Shown: positions 52,403-60,354 of the stretch, piece after piece
Numbering within the stretch: the stretch's first letter is position 1
How the letters are laid out: each line of letters starts with the position of its first letter
Program-made: the position numbers and the translations under genes
Source: Teredinibacter sp. KSP-S5-2
GTDB lineage: Bacteria > Pseudomonadota > Gammaproteobacteria > Pseudomonadales > Cellvibrionaceae
Length of the DNA stretch: 64,000 nucleotides
Direction: 5' to 3'
Assembly (NCBI RefSeq): GCF_032773895.1
Contig: NZ_CP120416.1
Location: 1,672,001 to 1,736,000 of the forward strand
The notes under the pieces: generated by a model
The model's input: only the letters and a program-made list of their open reading frames with translations
Told to the model about the DNA's origin: nothing
Databases searched by the model: none

Positions 52403-52966
52403 GTGCCGAATTCCTGGGACCCGGATATTTATTCCAGAGCGTGGGACTATGCAACTCTAGCGCATGAAGGACAAACGTACGGCGGAGCCGAGGAGGGTGT
52501 GCAGGTTCCCTATATCAATCATGTGGCGAGCGTGGCGATGGAAGTGGTATGTGCGTTGATTCATACTGATGAGCAGCTTGATGCCAATCTCGCCGTACAG
52601 TGTGCGTTATTGCATGATGTGGTGGAGGATACTTCCATTGGATACCATGAGCTAGTAGATAGCTTTGGATTATCTGTTGCTGATGGTGTTCAGGCATTAA
52701 CGAAAGATTTTCAACTGACGACAAAGCGCGAACAGATGGCGGATTCTGTGAAGAGAATTCAGCAACAGCCAAAAGAAATCTGGATCGTGAAGTTGGCCGA
52801 TAGAGTGAGCAACTTATATCGTCCTCCATTTTTCTGGGATCAGGAGCGAATTTCATATTACCGTGACGAATCTCAGTTCATATTGTCGGAGCTGGGAGAA
52901 TGTAATGCCATTTTACATTCCCGGTTACGAAAAAAAATTGAAGAATACGGTGATTTTCTACGTTGA
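52403..52966 (+). CDS. HD-domain hydrolase, MESH1/SpoT-like
   Basis: I choose the GTG at 52403 because AACGGAGG lies 4 nt before it; the frame stays open to 52328 without a ribosome site. The 187-aa protein resembles single-domain ppGpp hydrolases: YINHVASVAMEVV, the HD pair in CALLHDVVEDT, and a KLADRVSNLYRPP segment. MESH1-type enzymes hydrolyse (p)ppGpp or NADPH with manganese. Length is right and there is no synthetase domain. It overlaps nothing; csaA follows after 44 nt. Confidence 0.82.
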   Translation: MPNSWDPDIYSRAWDYATLAHEGQTYGGAEEGVQVPYINHVASVAMEVVCALIHTDEQLDANLAVQCALLHDVVEDTSIGYHELVDSFGLSVADGVQALTKDFQLTTKREQMADSVKRIQQQPKEIWIVKLADRVSNLYRPPFFWDQERISYYRDESQFILSELGECNAILHSRLRKKIEEYGDFLR

Positions 52967-53010
52967 TACTTGGTCAGTGTTCTTCTAAAACTCCAGGTAT
53001 AAATAAGAAA

Positions 53011-53349
53011 ATGAATGAAATAAGTTGGAACGATTTTCAGAAAGTTGAATTGCGAATTGGTACTGTTATAGAAGTTCAGGATTTTCCCGAGGCCCGAAAC
53101 CCCGCCTATATATTGCAAGTTGACTTTGGTTGCGAAATTGGCATTAAAAAATCCAGTGCACAAATAACAGATTTGTATTCCAGAGAAAGTTTAGTCGGTA
53201 AACAAGTTGTGGCGGTTGTTAACTTTCCGGCAAAACAAATTGGACCGATTATGTCCGAGTGCTTGGTTACAGGTTTTCATCGTGAGGATGGGGCGGTTGT
53301 ATTGGCTGTGCCTGACGCAGAAATTCAAAATGGCGCTCGTTTGGCTTAA
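53011..53349 (+). CDS. CsaA-like tRNA-binding-domain chaperone
   Basis: From the ATG at 53011 the product is 112 aa, the normal CsaA length. It is an OB-fold Trbp111-type domain: DFQKVELRIGTVIEV, DFPEARNPAYILQVDFG, and AVVNFPAKQIGPIMSECLV. CsaA was described as a secretion chaperone in Bacillus, and the domain binds tRNA in other proteins; the role here is not clear. Same strand as the HD hydrolase. Confidence 0.88.
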   Translation: MNEISWNDFQKVELRIGTVIEVQDFPEARNPAYILQVDFGCEIGIKKSSAQITDLYSRESLVGKQVVAVVNFPAKQIGPIMSECLVTGFHREDGAVVLAVPDAEIQNGARLA

Positions 53350-53457
53350 TTAATCAGAGTCAGGTTGGTATATGTTATATACGTATATAAATAGAGCCCA
53401 CTGGGTGGGCTCAACTGTGCGAAATTATATCATGCCGTTTATGTTTAAAGTCTTTTA

Positions 53458-54483
53458 TTAAAAACAAACACCAGTATAGGACCACACTTGTCGCCAATGA
53501 CTGCCGCTGCCAGGAAAAATGACAGCTGAGTTATTTAACGAACACCAGGGACCGTGTAAACACTTGTAAATGGTATTGTCTGTTGTTACCACGAGATCTC
53601 CAGTGTTGTATGAGTTACCTAGTGTAAATGACGGAATTCCACAATCTGTTGTAGAACTACTGCTGCCATTTCCTCCAACTTCACCGTTGGTAGAATCAAT
53701 AATCCATTGACGAACGTGTTGTACATCAACGTATATTCCAATACCGCTAACGGTTCCACATTGATTACCTGAGGCGATAACACCGGCTAAGTAAGATGTA
53801 TTATTCGCGTTAATCATCAGTGGGCCGCCACTATCACCACCGCAGGGGCCAGGTGCACCAATTTCGCCTCCGCATAAAATGCTGTTATTGCCTGAAAAAC
53901 CAAATGGGGTGAAAAATGTGTCGACACAAATGTTTTTATTGACAACCGAGACATTGACTTCTTGTAGGGTGTTACTTGGGTTCGGGTTGCCAAAGCCTGA
54001 AAACCCCCATCCGCTAACAACACCAGTTTGACCGGCTCGTATTGTATTTTCAGGTGGGATGGATAAGCGTGTCAGTTGACTACTAGGCGCTCTGTTAAGC
54101 TGAATTAAGGCAATGTCGTAGCCGGAAAAACTATTCCTGTAATTAGGGTGAGTGATTGTTTGGGCAACCTGAAAACGTTGGCCGCCATTTGTTAGATCTC
54201 CAGTTCCTGCAACGATGCTTAAACCGCTTATTTGATCGATACAATGTGCCGCACTAATTACCCAACGTTCTCCAACTAAGGTTCCACCGCATTTATGTTT
54301 TTGCGATCCATCCTGTAGGGAAACCTGGTAGCTTCTCTGAGAGAAATTGGATGAGCCTCCTCCAATAACCCTTGTTTGAATAGTGTCTTGTGCCCAGGAT
54401 GGTGATAGGGGACTGATGGCAAGAAGGAAAAAAGGTATGTTTTTTAATTTTTTTATTGAGGATTTAATTATTTTAAATTTCAT
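53458..54483 (-). CDS. Secreted chymotrypsin-fold serine protease with C-terminal chitin-binding-type module
   Basis: The 341-aa protein has a signal peptide (about 1-31, ending PSWA) and a mature S1 peptidase starting RVIGGGSS. The triad is His in ISAAHC, Asp in GYDIALIQL and Ser in GGDSGGPL. The residue six before that Ser is Gly, not Asp, so trypsin specificity is unlikely. A Gly/Ser linker leads to residues about 283-341, a Cys-paired module (LGNSYNTGDLVVTTDN, GPWCSLNN, WRQVWSYTGVC) that matches the second binding module of the chitinase in this window. The protease is probably held on chitin. Single gene. Confidence 0.9.
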   Translation of the reverse strand: MKFKIIKSSIKKLKNIPFFLLAISPLSPSWAQDTIQTRVIGGGSSNFSQRSYQVSLQDGSQKHKCGGTLVGERWVISAAHCIDQISGLSIVAGTGDLTNGGQRFQVAQTITHPNYRNSFSGYDIALIQLNRAPSSQLTRLSIPPENTIRAGQTGVVSGWGFSGFGNPNPSNTLQEVNVSVVNKNICVDTFFTPFGFSGNNSILCGGEIGAPGPCGGDSGGPLMINANNTSYLAGVIASGNQCGTVSGIGIYVDVQHVRQWIIDSTNGEVGGNGSSSSTTDCGIPSFTLGNSYNTGDLVVTTDNTIYKCLHGPWCSLNNSAVIFPGSGSHWRQVWSYTGVCF

Positions 54484-54850
54484 TTTTTATCTCCCAGTTT
54501 GAGGTGTTGATTAGTGTTGTTTCTTTGGGAGGAAAAAATCAATACGCGTGAGAGTGATATTTTTATTGCGTGTAATGGATTTTAGACGTGAATCAATCTG
54601 GTGCTGAATTTTACAAGGTTTTACCTTTTTATTTAGTACATCTAATTTATGTAATAAATAAAAAAACCATTTTCAACGGTATTTTTTTGTTGAGGATTAT
54701 TTTTTTACGTTCGTCCATATTTATTTGTTTTTTATGATAGTGAAAAAAATAATTGATGGAAAGTGTTATTTCTTCGTCTCGGTTTTTGTGGCGTTTTTAA
54801 TCTTAAAAAGAACCCTGCGAAAAAGCAGGGTTCCATGTTGAATGGAAAGA
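54484..54850. other. Gene-free stretch between the protease and the nuclease genes
   Basis: Very AT-rich DNA, likely carrying the minus-strand protease promoter near its left end and the nuclease terminator at its right end. No coding frame is convincing. Confidence 0.6.
54805..54832 (-). terminator. Rho-independent terminator of the secreted nuclease gene
   Basis: AACCCTGC and GCAGGGTT pair over 8 bp around a six-base loop. On the minus strand it is followed by CTTTTT, and it lies about 20 nt after the stop. Confidence 0.9.
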
Positions 54851-56398
54851 TTACTGGTAATAGTATTCGAGGTTAACGTCGCTGTATGCTGAATAACCAT
54901 AAATACTTATCCACCATGTGTCTTGAGCTGGCGTATTGATTGTGCAGGATTCATTGTTCCCAGAAAGATATGGTCTGCAGTCGTATGTGCTGAGTGTCGC
55001 GTAACTACCTTTTCGTACATACAAATCGGCATCACCAGTCCCGCTATTCATTGATACTTCCAGTTTTGTTGTGCCCGATGGAACTTGAATCGTGTAATTA
55101 CGCCATTGACCTGCAGAGCCGGATATATTGGTGTGACTTTCTCCTACGGGCTGCCCGGAAGAGGAACCACCAGTTATGAAACTTGCCGTCAGATTGAGGT
55201 TGCTAAAGCTCTCGTAAGCTCTCACACCAATATAATAGTCTCCCGCACTGGGCGAAGAGACTGAACAGCTTTCAGCATTACCGGATTCATAAGGTCGGCA
55301 GTCGTATGTGGATGTGGTGGGCTTGCTGCCGTAGCGGATATATAAATCTGCATCGCCTGTCCCTCCAGATATAGCGATGTTTAAATCCGAGGCATTTGAG
55401 GGAACATTGATTTTATATTCCACCCAATTGCCCGTAGATGCGGATAAACCTGCAATTGTTTGCCCATTGCTTATTGTTCCTGTGCCACCAGATGAACTGC
55501 TGCTACTTGAACTGCTGGAGCTACTGCTACTGGAGGATGAACTGCTGCCTGAGCAGTTATTTTGGTAAATACAGGCAACCCATTCCGGGTGATCAATAAA
55601 AGGGTTTCGATTGCCTTGGTAACCATAGACTTTGTCATTACGTAGCATTTCGTTGCTGTCTACCGGGTCTTGGTTATGCCATTGAATTAACGTGGACAGC
55701 TTGCCCATGTAGGCTAATGAAGCATTAGAGCCAGTACCCTGTATCAAGCTGGTGTTGTCGGTGAGTTGCAAATTGGGCTCGGAAGCACCGGTAACTCCGT
55801 GATAACCCCCTTCATAGCGAATGTCCATGTAAAACATGGCTCGGGCAATGTCGCCTTTGCGTTCGTCCCAGACTTCCCAGCTATCGCTATCCGTCCAGTT
55901 GGAATCTCCCGAGCCGCCACGACCGTCGTTATATGCGGTTGCTTTTTCACTGCATCCGCTGGTGCAGTTGTCAAAGTATTTGTTACTGCGAGAAGAGTTA
56001 TAAGACACATCGGCGGCAAACAGGTGGTGAACGTCCGTGTAGGGGTAGTTGCTGCTGTTATCGTTGGGAAAACCTATGGACTTTGGCCAGGAGTGCTCGC
56101 GGTTGTAGTTTGTGTTGCCACCAGAGGCTTTGGGGTAGGCAGAATTTTTGTATATTACGGCTACTTGCCCCGAGTTTGTTTGGTCTTCATCTGCATCGGC
56201 AATAATGTCCCAGGTATCTGTTGCCGATGAGGTGTAAGGGTATCGGGTGTGGTCATCAATAATGTTATGCAACGATGATCTAAGGCTGGAAGCACTTGAT
56301 GGATTTGCACTGTTGTAGTAGCTAGAAGGGGCCTCGGAAAAAGCATTTACTGCCAGAAATAAAAAAATGCCAATAAAAAAAATCTTTGATGTTCTCAT
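54851..56398 (-). CDS. Secreted endonuclease I with polyserine linker and two PPC domains
   Basis: The 515-aa protein has a signal peptide (about 1-22) and an endonuclease I domain (about 25-280) with the beta-beta-alpha metal motif YNREHSWPKS and DVHHLFAAD. A polyserine linker (about 283-303) follows, then two similar pre-peptidase C-terminal (PPC) domains (about 310-400 and 415-515), each with DADLY-type repeats (GTGDADLYIRYGSKP, GTGDADLYVRKGSYA) and a Cys pair. Endonuclease I degrades double-stranded DNA outside the cell. PPC domains usually occur on exported proteases, so this extension is unusual for a nuclease. Confidence 0.92.
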   Translation of the reverse strand: MRTSKIFFIGIFLFLAVNAFSEAPSSYYNSANPSSASSLRSSLHNIIDDHTRYPYTSSATDTWDIIADADEDQTNSGQVAVIYKNSAYPKASGGNTNYNREHSWPKSIGFPNDNSSNYPYTDVHHLFAADVSYNSSRSNKYFDNCTSGCSEKATAYNDGRGGSGDSNWTDSDSWEVWDERKGDIARAMFYMDIRYEGGYHGVTGASEPNLQLTDNTSLIQGTGSNASLAYMGKLSTLIQWHNQDPVDSNEMLRNDKVYGYQGNRNPFIDHPEWVACIYQNNCSGSSSSSSSSSSSSSSSSSSSGGTGTISNGQTIAGLSASTGNWVEYKINVPSNASDLNIAISGGTGDADLYIRYGSKPTTSTYDCRPYESGNAESCSVSSPSAGDYYIGVRAYESFSNLNLTASFITGGSSSGQPVGESHTNISGSAGQWRNYTIQVPSGTTKLEVSMNSGTGDADLYVRKGSYATLSTYDCRPYLSGNNESCTINTPAQDTWWISIYGYSAYSDVNLEYYYQ

Positions 56399-56578
56399 TA
56401 AAACTGCTCCGAAATAAGTGGAAGCAGTTTTGTACGGCCTGAAGATTAATAAGAAGTGACATTCCTATTGCTTTTCTGTTAACTATTTATGTAATGAACA
56501 ATAGAAAGATCATTGCATGCCAAATAAAAGATTATGATCCCTGCAATTTGGTGGAGGATGGCGTTTATTTTTTAAAGC

Positions 56579-57067
56579 TTAAAAAGCGTACGAAAATTTC
56601 ACTTTTACTTTATTTTCGGATAAATGCAGATCGTAATTTCTTAATTCGGTGAACTGTGTATATGCACTTCTTTTAGGGGATGAAAAGCGAGTTACTCGAT
56701 AAGGTTTTTTACTGGTATGACCAGTTGCATTCCAATAGCTATCCACGCTTAGTTTAAGGAACTTACGTAGTGCTTCTGTACCTGAATAATTGTTCCCATG
56801 TGTATTGGCTAGCCATCGATTATTAGCCAGTTTTTGGGATAACGACATGCTCGAATCTTTTTCTGCTGCTGCAGAGAGAAAAAGTGTTTCGTTATCCATC
56901 ATACGTATTGGGGTGAGTGGAATCTCACTGCAATTATCGCGTGTTACCCCGAACTCTGTTAATGCTGGCGCGGCATAAGTTACCGAAGAGAATGCAATAC
57001 TCACAATTGGCAAACCAAATGCCAAACAATGAGATATACATTTTTTTAGTGCGCGAAATAAAACCAT
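56579..57067 (-). CDS. Exported protein of unknown function
   Basis: The ATG at 57067 has an excellent GGAGGT site 7 nt upstream, giving a 162-aa protein with a signal peptide ending VTYA. The mature part includes two Cys-poor, Ser/Asn-rich regions and ends HLSENKVKVKFSYAF, whose final aromatic strand could be a small outer-membrane or secreted protein end. I recognise no family. Single gene. Confidence 0.65.
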   Translation of the reverse strand: MVLFRALKKCISHCLAFGLPIVSIAFSSVTYAAPALTEFGVTRDNCSEIPLTPIRMMDNETLFLSAAAEKDSSMSLSQKLANNRWLANTHGNNYSGTEALRKFLKLSVDSYWNATGHTSKKPYRVTRFSSPKRSAYTQFTELRNYDLHLSENKVKVKFSYAF

Positions 57068-57233
57068 TTTTGCACCTCCGGTATTAAAAGTATGGTCCAA
57101 GCTTATCGAAAAACTAGGTTTATTTGGTGGTGAGAATTAGATCAAATTGTCATGAATTCTGATAAAAAATGGCAGCTTCATTTAATATACGAGGAGGGTG
57201 GGTAAGGAGATCAGTTTGGCTCATTATCTAAAG

Positions 57234-57249
57234 GTTAGCGACTGCTAAC
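57234..57249 (-). terminator. Hairpin downstream of the 56-aa ORF
   Basis: GTTAGC and GCTAAC form a 6-bp stem with a four-base loop, about 30 nt after the stop of the small minus-strand ORF; no strong T run follows, so the call is tentative. Confidence 0.35.
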
Positions 57250-57280
57250 GTAAGCGTTGTCTAATATTTTCTTTTATGCA

Positions 57281-57451
57281 TTACTCCTTGTCGATTTTGG
57301 CGACATGATAACGAAAATGTCTAATTTGTTTGTGGGTAGCTTCTTCGGCATATTTACTGGCTGGGGTAATAGTAATAACCAAAAGGCATAGCTGAGTGGT
57401 TTTTATAACCTTACCTGCTTTGAGCTCGTGTTCAGCGTTTATAGATTTCAT
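57281..57451 (-). CDS. Possible 56-aa protein overlapping the DUF3108 gene end
   Basis: A minus-strand frame starts at ATG 57451, inside the last 20 nt of the DUF3108 gene, and runs to TAA at 57281. The 56 residues look coding: KSINAEHELKAG, KTTQLCLLVITITPASKYAE and a basic, His-rich end HKQIRHFRYHVAKIDKE. There is no strong ribosome site, so expression would depend on coupling to the upstream gene. No family is recognised. Confidence 0.5.
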   Translation of the reverse strand: MKSINAEHELKAGKVIKTTQLCLLVITITPASKYAEEATHKQIRHFRYHVAKIDKE

Positions 57452-58151
57452 CTGTGAGCTGCTTGGAACCGTTATAGTTGACCAAGTTTAATTCAGATGT
57501 TTTACCGTCCTTTTCTTGATGTTGAATCCTGCCTATTTGATAGTTAAGTTCAGGAATAAACCATATTCGGGTTTGTTTTTCATCATCGAGGTTAATTCTT
57601 TCGTATTTTAGAGCGAGATATTTTTTTTCCTTCACCAAAATTTCTTCTTGCCCAATTAATACATAATTTCTTTCATTTATCCGTTCCTTTTTTACAAATT
57701 TGAAGTTGAACTTTTTCTTTTGATTAAATGCATCTCGTTGAAGTTGCAATTGATATATTGCTGGGTCAAGTACGCCACTGAATATGTTATGTGTGGTATT
57801 TTTTTCTGGCTTCTTTTTGCTGGTGTATTGTGCTGTGAGTGTTTTCCAGTCGAACTGAATTCGTTCGATGCGAGAAATGCCCAGGGCTTTTTTTCTTTCT
57901 TCGTAATACTTTGGGTGAAGAATCCCTTCTTTTATAAAAAACTCACTTTTTTCTTTAATTGAGCCGAGAAGGTTCGATGCTTCCGATTGGGAGAGATATT
58001 GATCGACACCGGTTTTATACAAAGTACGTGTTAAGTCAACGGGAAAACCGGAAATTTCACCTTCGTATTGTGCGGAGTACAAAACCTGATTTTTAGCGAA
58101 CAGGTTGCTGGAAAAGGTGAGAAGAACGAAAAGTGTTAACAGAAATCTCAT
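57432..58151 (-). CDS. Exported DUF3108 protein
   Basis: The 239-aa protein has a signal peptide (MRFLLTLFVLLTFSSNLFA) and a beta-rich mature part with the DUF3108 pattern: VLYSAQYEGEISGFPVDLTR at the start, KEGILHPKYYEERKK and LKYERINLDDEKQTRIWFIP. Family function is unknown; members are periplasmic and often close to purMN, which is not the case here. Its end overlaps the 56-aa ORF. Confidence 0.8.
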   Translation of the reverse strand: MRFLLTLFVLLTFSSNLFAKNQVLYSAQYEGEISGFPVDLTRTLYKTGVDQYLSQSEASNLLGSIKEKSEFFIKEGILHPKYYEERKKALGISRIERIQFDWKTLTAQYTSKKKPEKNTTHNIFSGVLDPAIYQLQLQRDAFNQKKKFNFKFVKKERINERNYVLIGQEEILVKEKKYLALKYERINLDDEKQTRIWFIPELNYQIGRIQHQEKDGKTSELNLVNYNGSKQLTDEIYKR

Positions 58152-58739
58152 GGTTCCAATTTGGCTCGTTGTTTATTCATATTAGCCTCAGAGTATACTA
58201 CAGGAGCTGAATTCAAACTGAATTAGGCGGGGGGCCGGCCTTTTCGTATTAAATTAAGGAGAAGGCCTGCTGAATGGTTGGGTGTAAATTGATCAATATG
58301 GCTCGAATGAGCCTAGTGATATGGCACAGGAGCCCTCGTTTTCCGGTGTAGGGGCGTCTTCATAGTTGAAATTTACGCCGTGCGCGGTCTAAAATACGCC
58401 GCATTTGAGGGCTGGCCCATAGTGTTACAGGGCAATACTGCTCAATCAATCGCAGCAACTGCTATCCTGAACTTTAGGTGAAATGGTGGCGAGTTGCTCT
58501 CATATGAAGACGTGGCGGTGAGTGCCGTTACTCTCTTCAATCATCTTCATAAATCTCGTTCAGTAAGAATGTAGGCTGCAGAAGAGATGTAAAAGCGCCT
58601 AGTTCAAAGCGGATGTGTGTTTTTAATAAATACATCATCGAATTGGAATAGTGTGTTTTGCAGAGATAATAGTTGTCCCTGTGTGGACACGTAAGTAGCA
58701 ATGTGTATTTTTGAAAAAATCTGAAGGTGCCATTCAGTT
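58152..58739. other. 588-nt gene-free region upstream of zwf
   Basis: No gene is convincing. The right third holds a near-palindrome at 58618-58634 (TGT-N11-ACA) that could be an operator for the zwf operon. The promoters of DUF3108 (minus) and zwf (plus) must lie here. Confidence 0.5.
58618..58634. promoter_or_regulatory. 17-bp near-palindrome upstream of zwf
   Basis: TGTTTTTAATAAATACA has symmetric arms with seven of eight base pairs matching around a central A. It sits about 105 nt before the zwf ATG. HexR, the usual repressor of zwf/edd/eda, binds TGT/ACA half-sites, but with 7-9 bases between them in the sites I know, whereas here there are 11; HexR is therefore only a possibility. Confidence 0.35.
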
Positions 58740-60212
58740 ATGAACACAGATTTCTTGATTGTCGGTGGAGACGGGGATTTAGCTTTACGTAAGCTTTATC
58801 CTTCTTTGTACTACTTAGAACTAAATAATTGCATGCCTGAAAATACACGTATTTTTGGTATGGCAAGAACCGGTCAGACGCAAGAAGAATTCTTGGGTAA
58901 AGTCCAAAAATGGTTGAAAGAAAATGTTGCTGATGAATTGTATTCTGATGAAAAGTGGCAGGCTTTCTCGCAAAAAATGCGATTTATTCAGGGGGACGCA
59001 ACCAACCCTGAATCATTGGAAAATTTTAAAGATTCCCACCTTGATCAGGACAGTGTATTAATCGTTTATCTTGCTATTCCTCCCATGATTTTTGGCAAGG
59101 TAACCACTTCACTCGAAGTTTGTGGGCTGGCAAAACCGACAACCCGCCTAGTGGTGGAAAAGCCATTAGGTGATAGTCGTGAATCTTTCATGGCCATTAA
59201 TAATGAGTTAGCCCGGGTTTTTCCTGAAGAGCAAATATTCCGTATCGACCATTATCTTGGCAAAGAGTCTGTACAAAACCTGCTTGCATTGCGTTTTGCT
59301 AACGATATTTTTGAGCCTTTGTGGAACTCTAAATACATTGATCACGTACAGATCACTGTGACCGAAACTGTGGGTGTGGGTAACCGTTGGAGTTTCTACG
59401 ACCAAACCGGCGCAACGCGGGACATGATGCAAAATCATTTATTACAAGTGTTATGTCTAATGGCGATGGAGCCGCCAGCGGTAATGAATGCACATTCTGT
59501 GCGTACTGAGAAATTAAAAGTGCTTAATTGCCTGCGTCCGGTTACTCCGGAATGTGTGCAGGAACTCACTGTTCGCGGTCAATACCAAGCGGGTGAAGTT
59601 GATGGCGTGACGGTACCTGGCTACTTAGAAGAAGAATCAGATAAGTACGAAATTGATCCAAACAGTAAGACGGAAACATTCGTTGCAATTCAGGCTGAGG
59701 TTATCAATTGGCGTTGGTCGGGTGTACCAATTTATTTACGTACCGGCAAGCGTTTGAACAAGCGTCATTCTGAAATTGTTGTGCAGTTTAAACAACGAAA
59801 CCATCAGATTTTTGATAAGCAGGAACACACTGGTCACAAGCCTAACCAGCTGATTATTCAGTTGCAGCCAGATGAAGGTATTCGTTTGCGTGTGATGAAC
59901 AAAGTGGCTGGCTTGGATGCGGGTATTCCGTTGGAAGACGGTTTTCTGGATTTGTCATTCGAGAAGAATAAGCAGCAGAAGCATGATGCATACTCGCGTT
60001 TGTTGTCAGATGTAATACGCAATGACCAAACACTTTTTGTCAGTGCACAGGAAGTGGAAGCAGCCTGGAAGTGGATCGATCAGATTTTTGCCAGCTGGAA
60101 AGCGGTGGACCAAAAACCTGAACCATATGAAGCGGGTAGCTTCGGCCCGCAAGCTGCGGACGATATGATCGGCAAAGTACCTTGTCGTTCCTGGAACAAC
60201 GACATCTGCTAG
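58740..60212 (+). CDS. zwf: Glucose-6-phosphate 1-dehydrogenase
   Basis: The 490-aa protein has a variant nucleotide-binding motif GGDGDLALRKLYPSLY where most family members have GASGDLAKRKL. The active-site segment is RIDHYLGKESVQNLLALRF and the substrate motif RLVVEKPLG. It oxidises glucose-6-phosphate with NAD(P) in the first step of the Entner-Doudoroff and pentose phosphate routes. A terminator-like hairpin lies between zwf and edd. Confidence 0.96.
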   Translation: MNTDFLIVGGDGDLALRKLYPSLYYLELNNCMPENTRIFGMARTGQTQEEFLGKVQKWLKENVADELYSDEKWQAFSQKMRFIQGDATNPESLENFKDSHLDQDSVLIVYLAIPPMIFGKVTTSLEVCGLAKPTTRLVVEKPLGDSRESFMAINNELARVFPEEQIFRIDHYLGKESVQNLLALRFANDIFEPLWNSKYIDHVQITVTETVGVGNRWSFYDQTGATRDMMQNHLLQVLCLMAMEPPAVMNAHSVRTEKLKVLNCLRPVTPECVQELTVRGQYQAGEVDGVTVPGYLEEESDKYEIDPNSKTETFVAIQAEVINWRWSGVPIYLRTGKRLNKRHSEIVVQFKQRNHQIFDKQEHTGHKPNQLIIQLQPDEGIRLRVMNKVAGLDAGIPLEDGFLDLSFEKNKQQKHDAYSRLLSDVIRNDQTLFVSAQEVEAAWKWIDQIFASWKAVDQKPEPYEAGSFGPQAADDMIGKVPCRSWNNDIC

Positions 60213-60274
60213 ACGTTCTCCACGTTTAATGCCGCTATTGCCTAAACTGGTTTTAGCGGTGTGCAAATTCCGAT

Positions 60275-60299
60275 AAAGCCGGTCAGTAATGCCGGCTTT
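60275..60299 (+). terminator. Hairpin between zwf and edd
   Basis: AAAGCCGG and CCGGCTTT pair over 8 bp around a nine-base loop, followed by TCCTG. Few T follow, so part of the transcription may read through into edd. Confidence 0.65.
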
Positions 60300-60354
60300 T
60301 CCTGTTAACAATACGTGCCTCTACCCAGTAATTTAGAGATTTAAGGTTTGCCCT

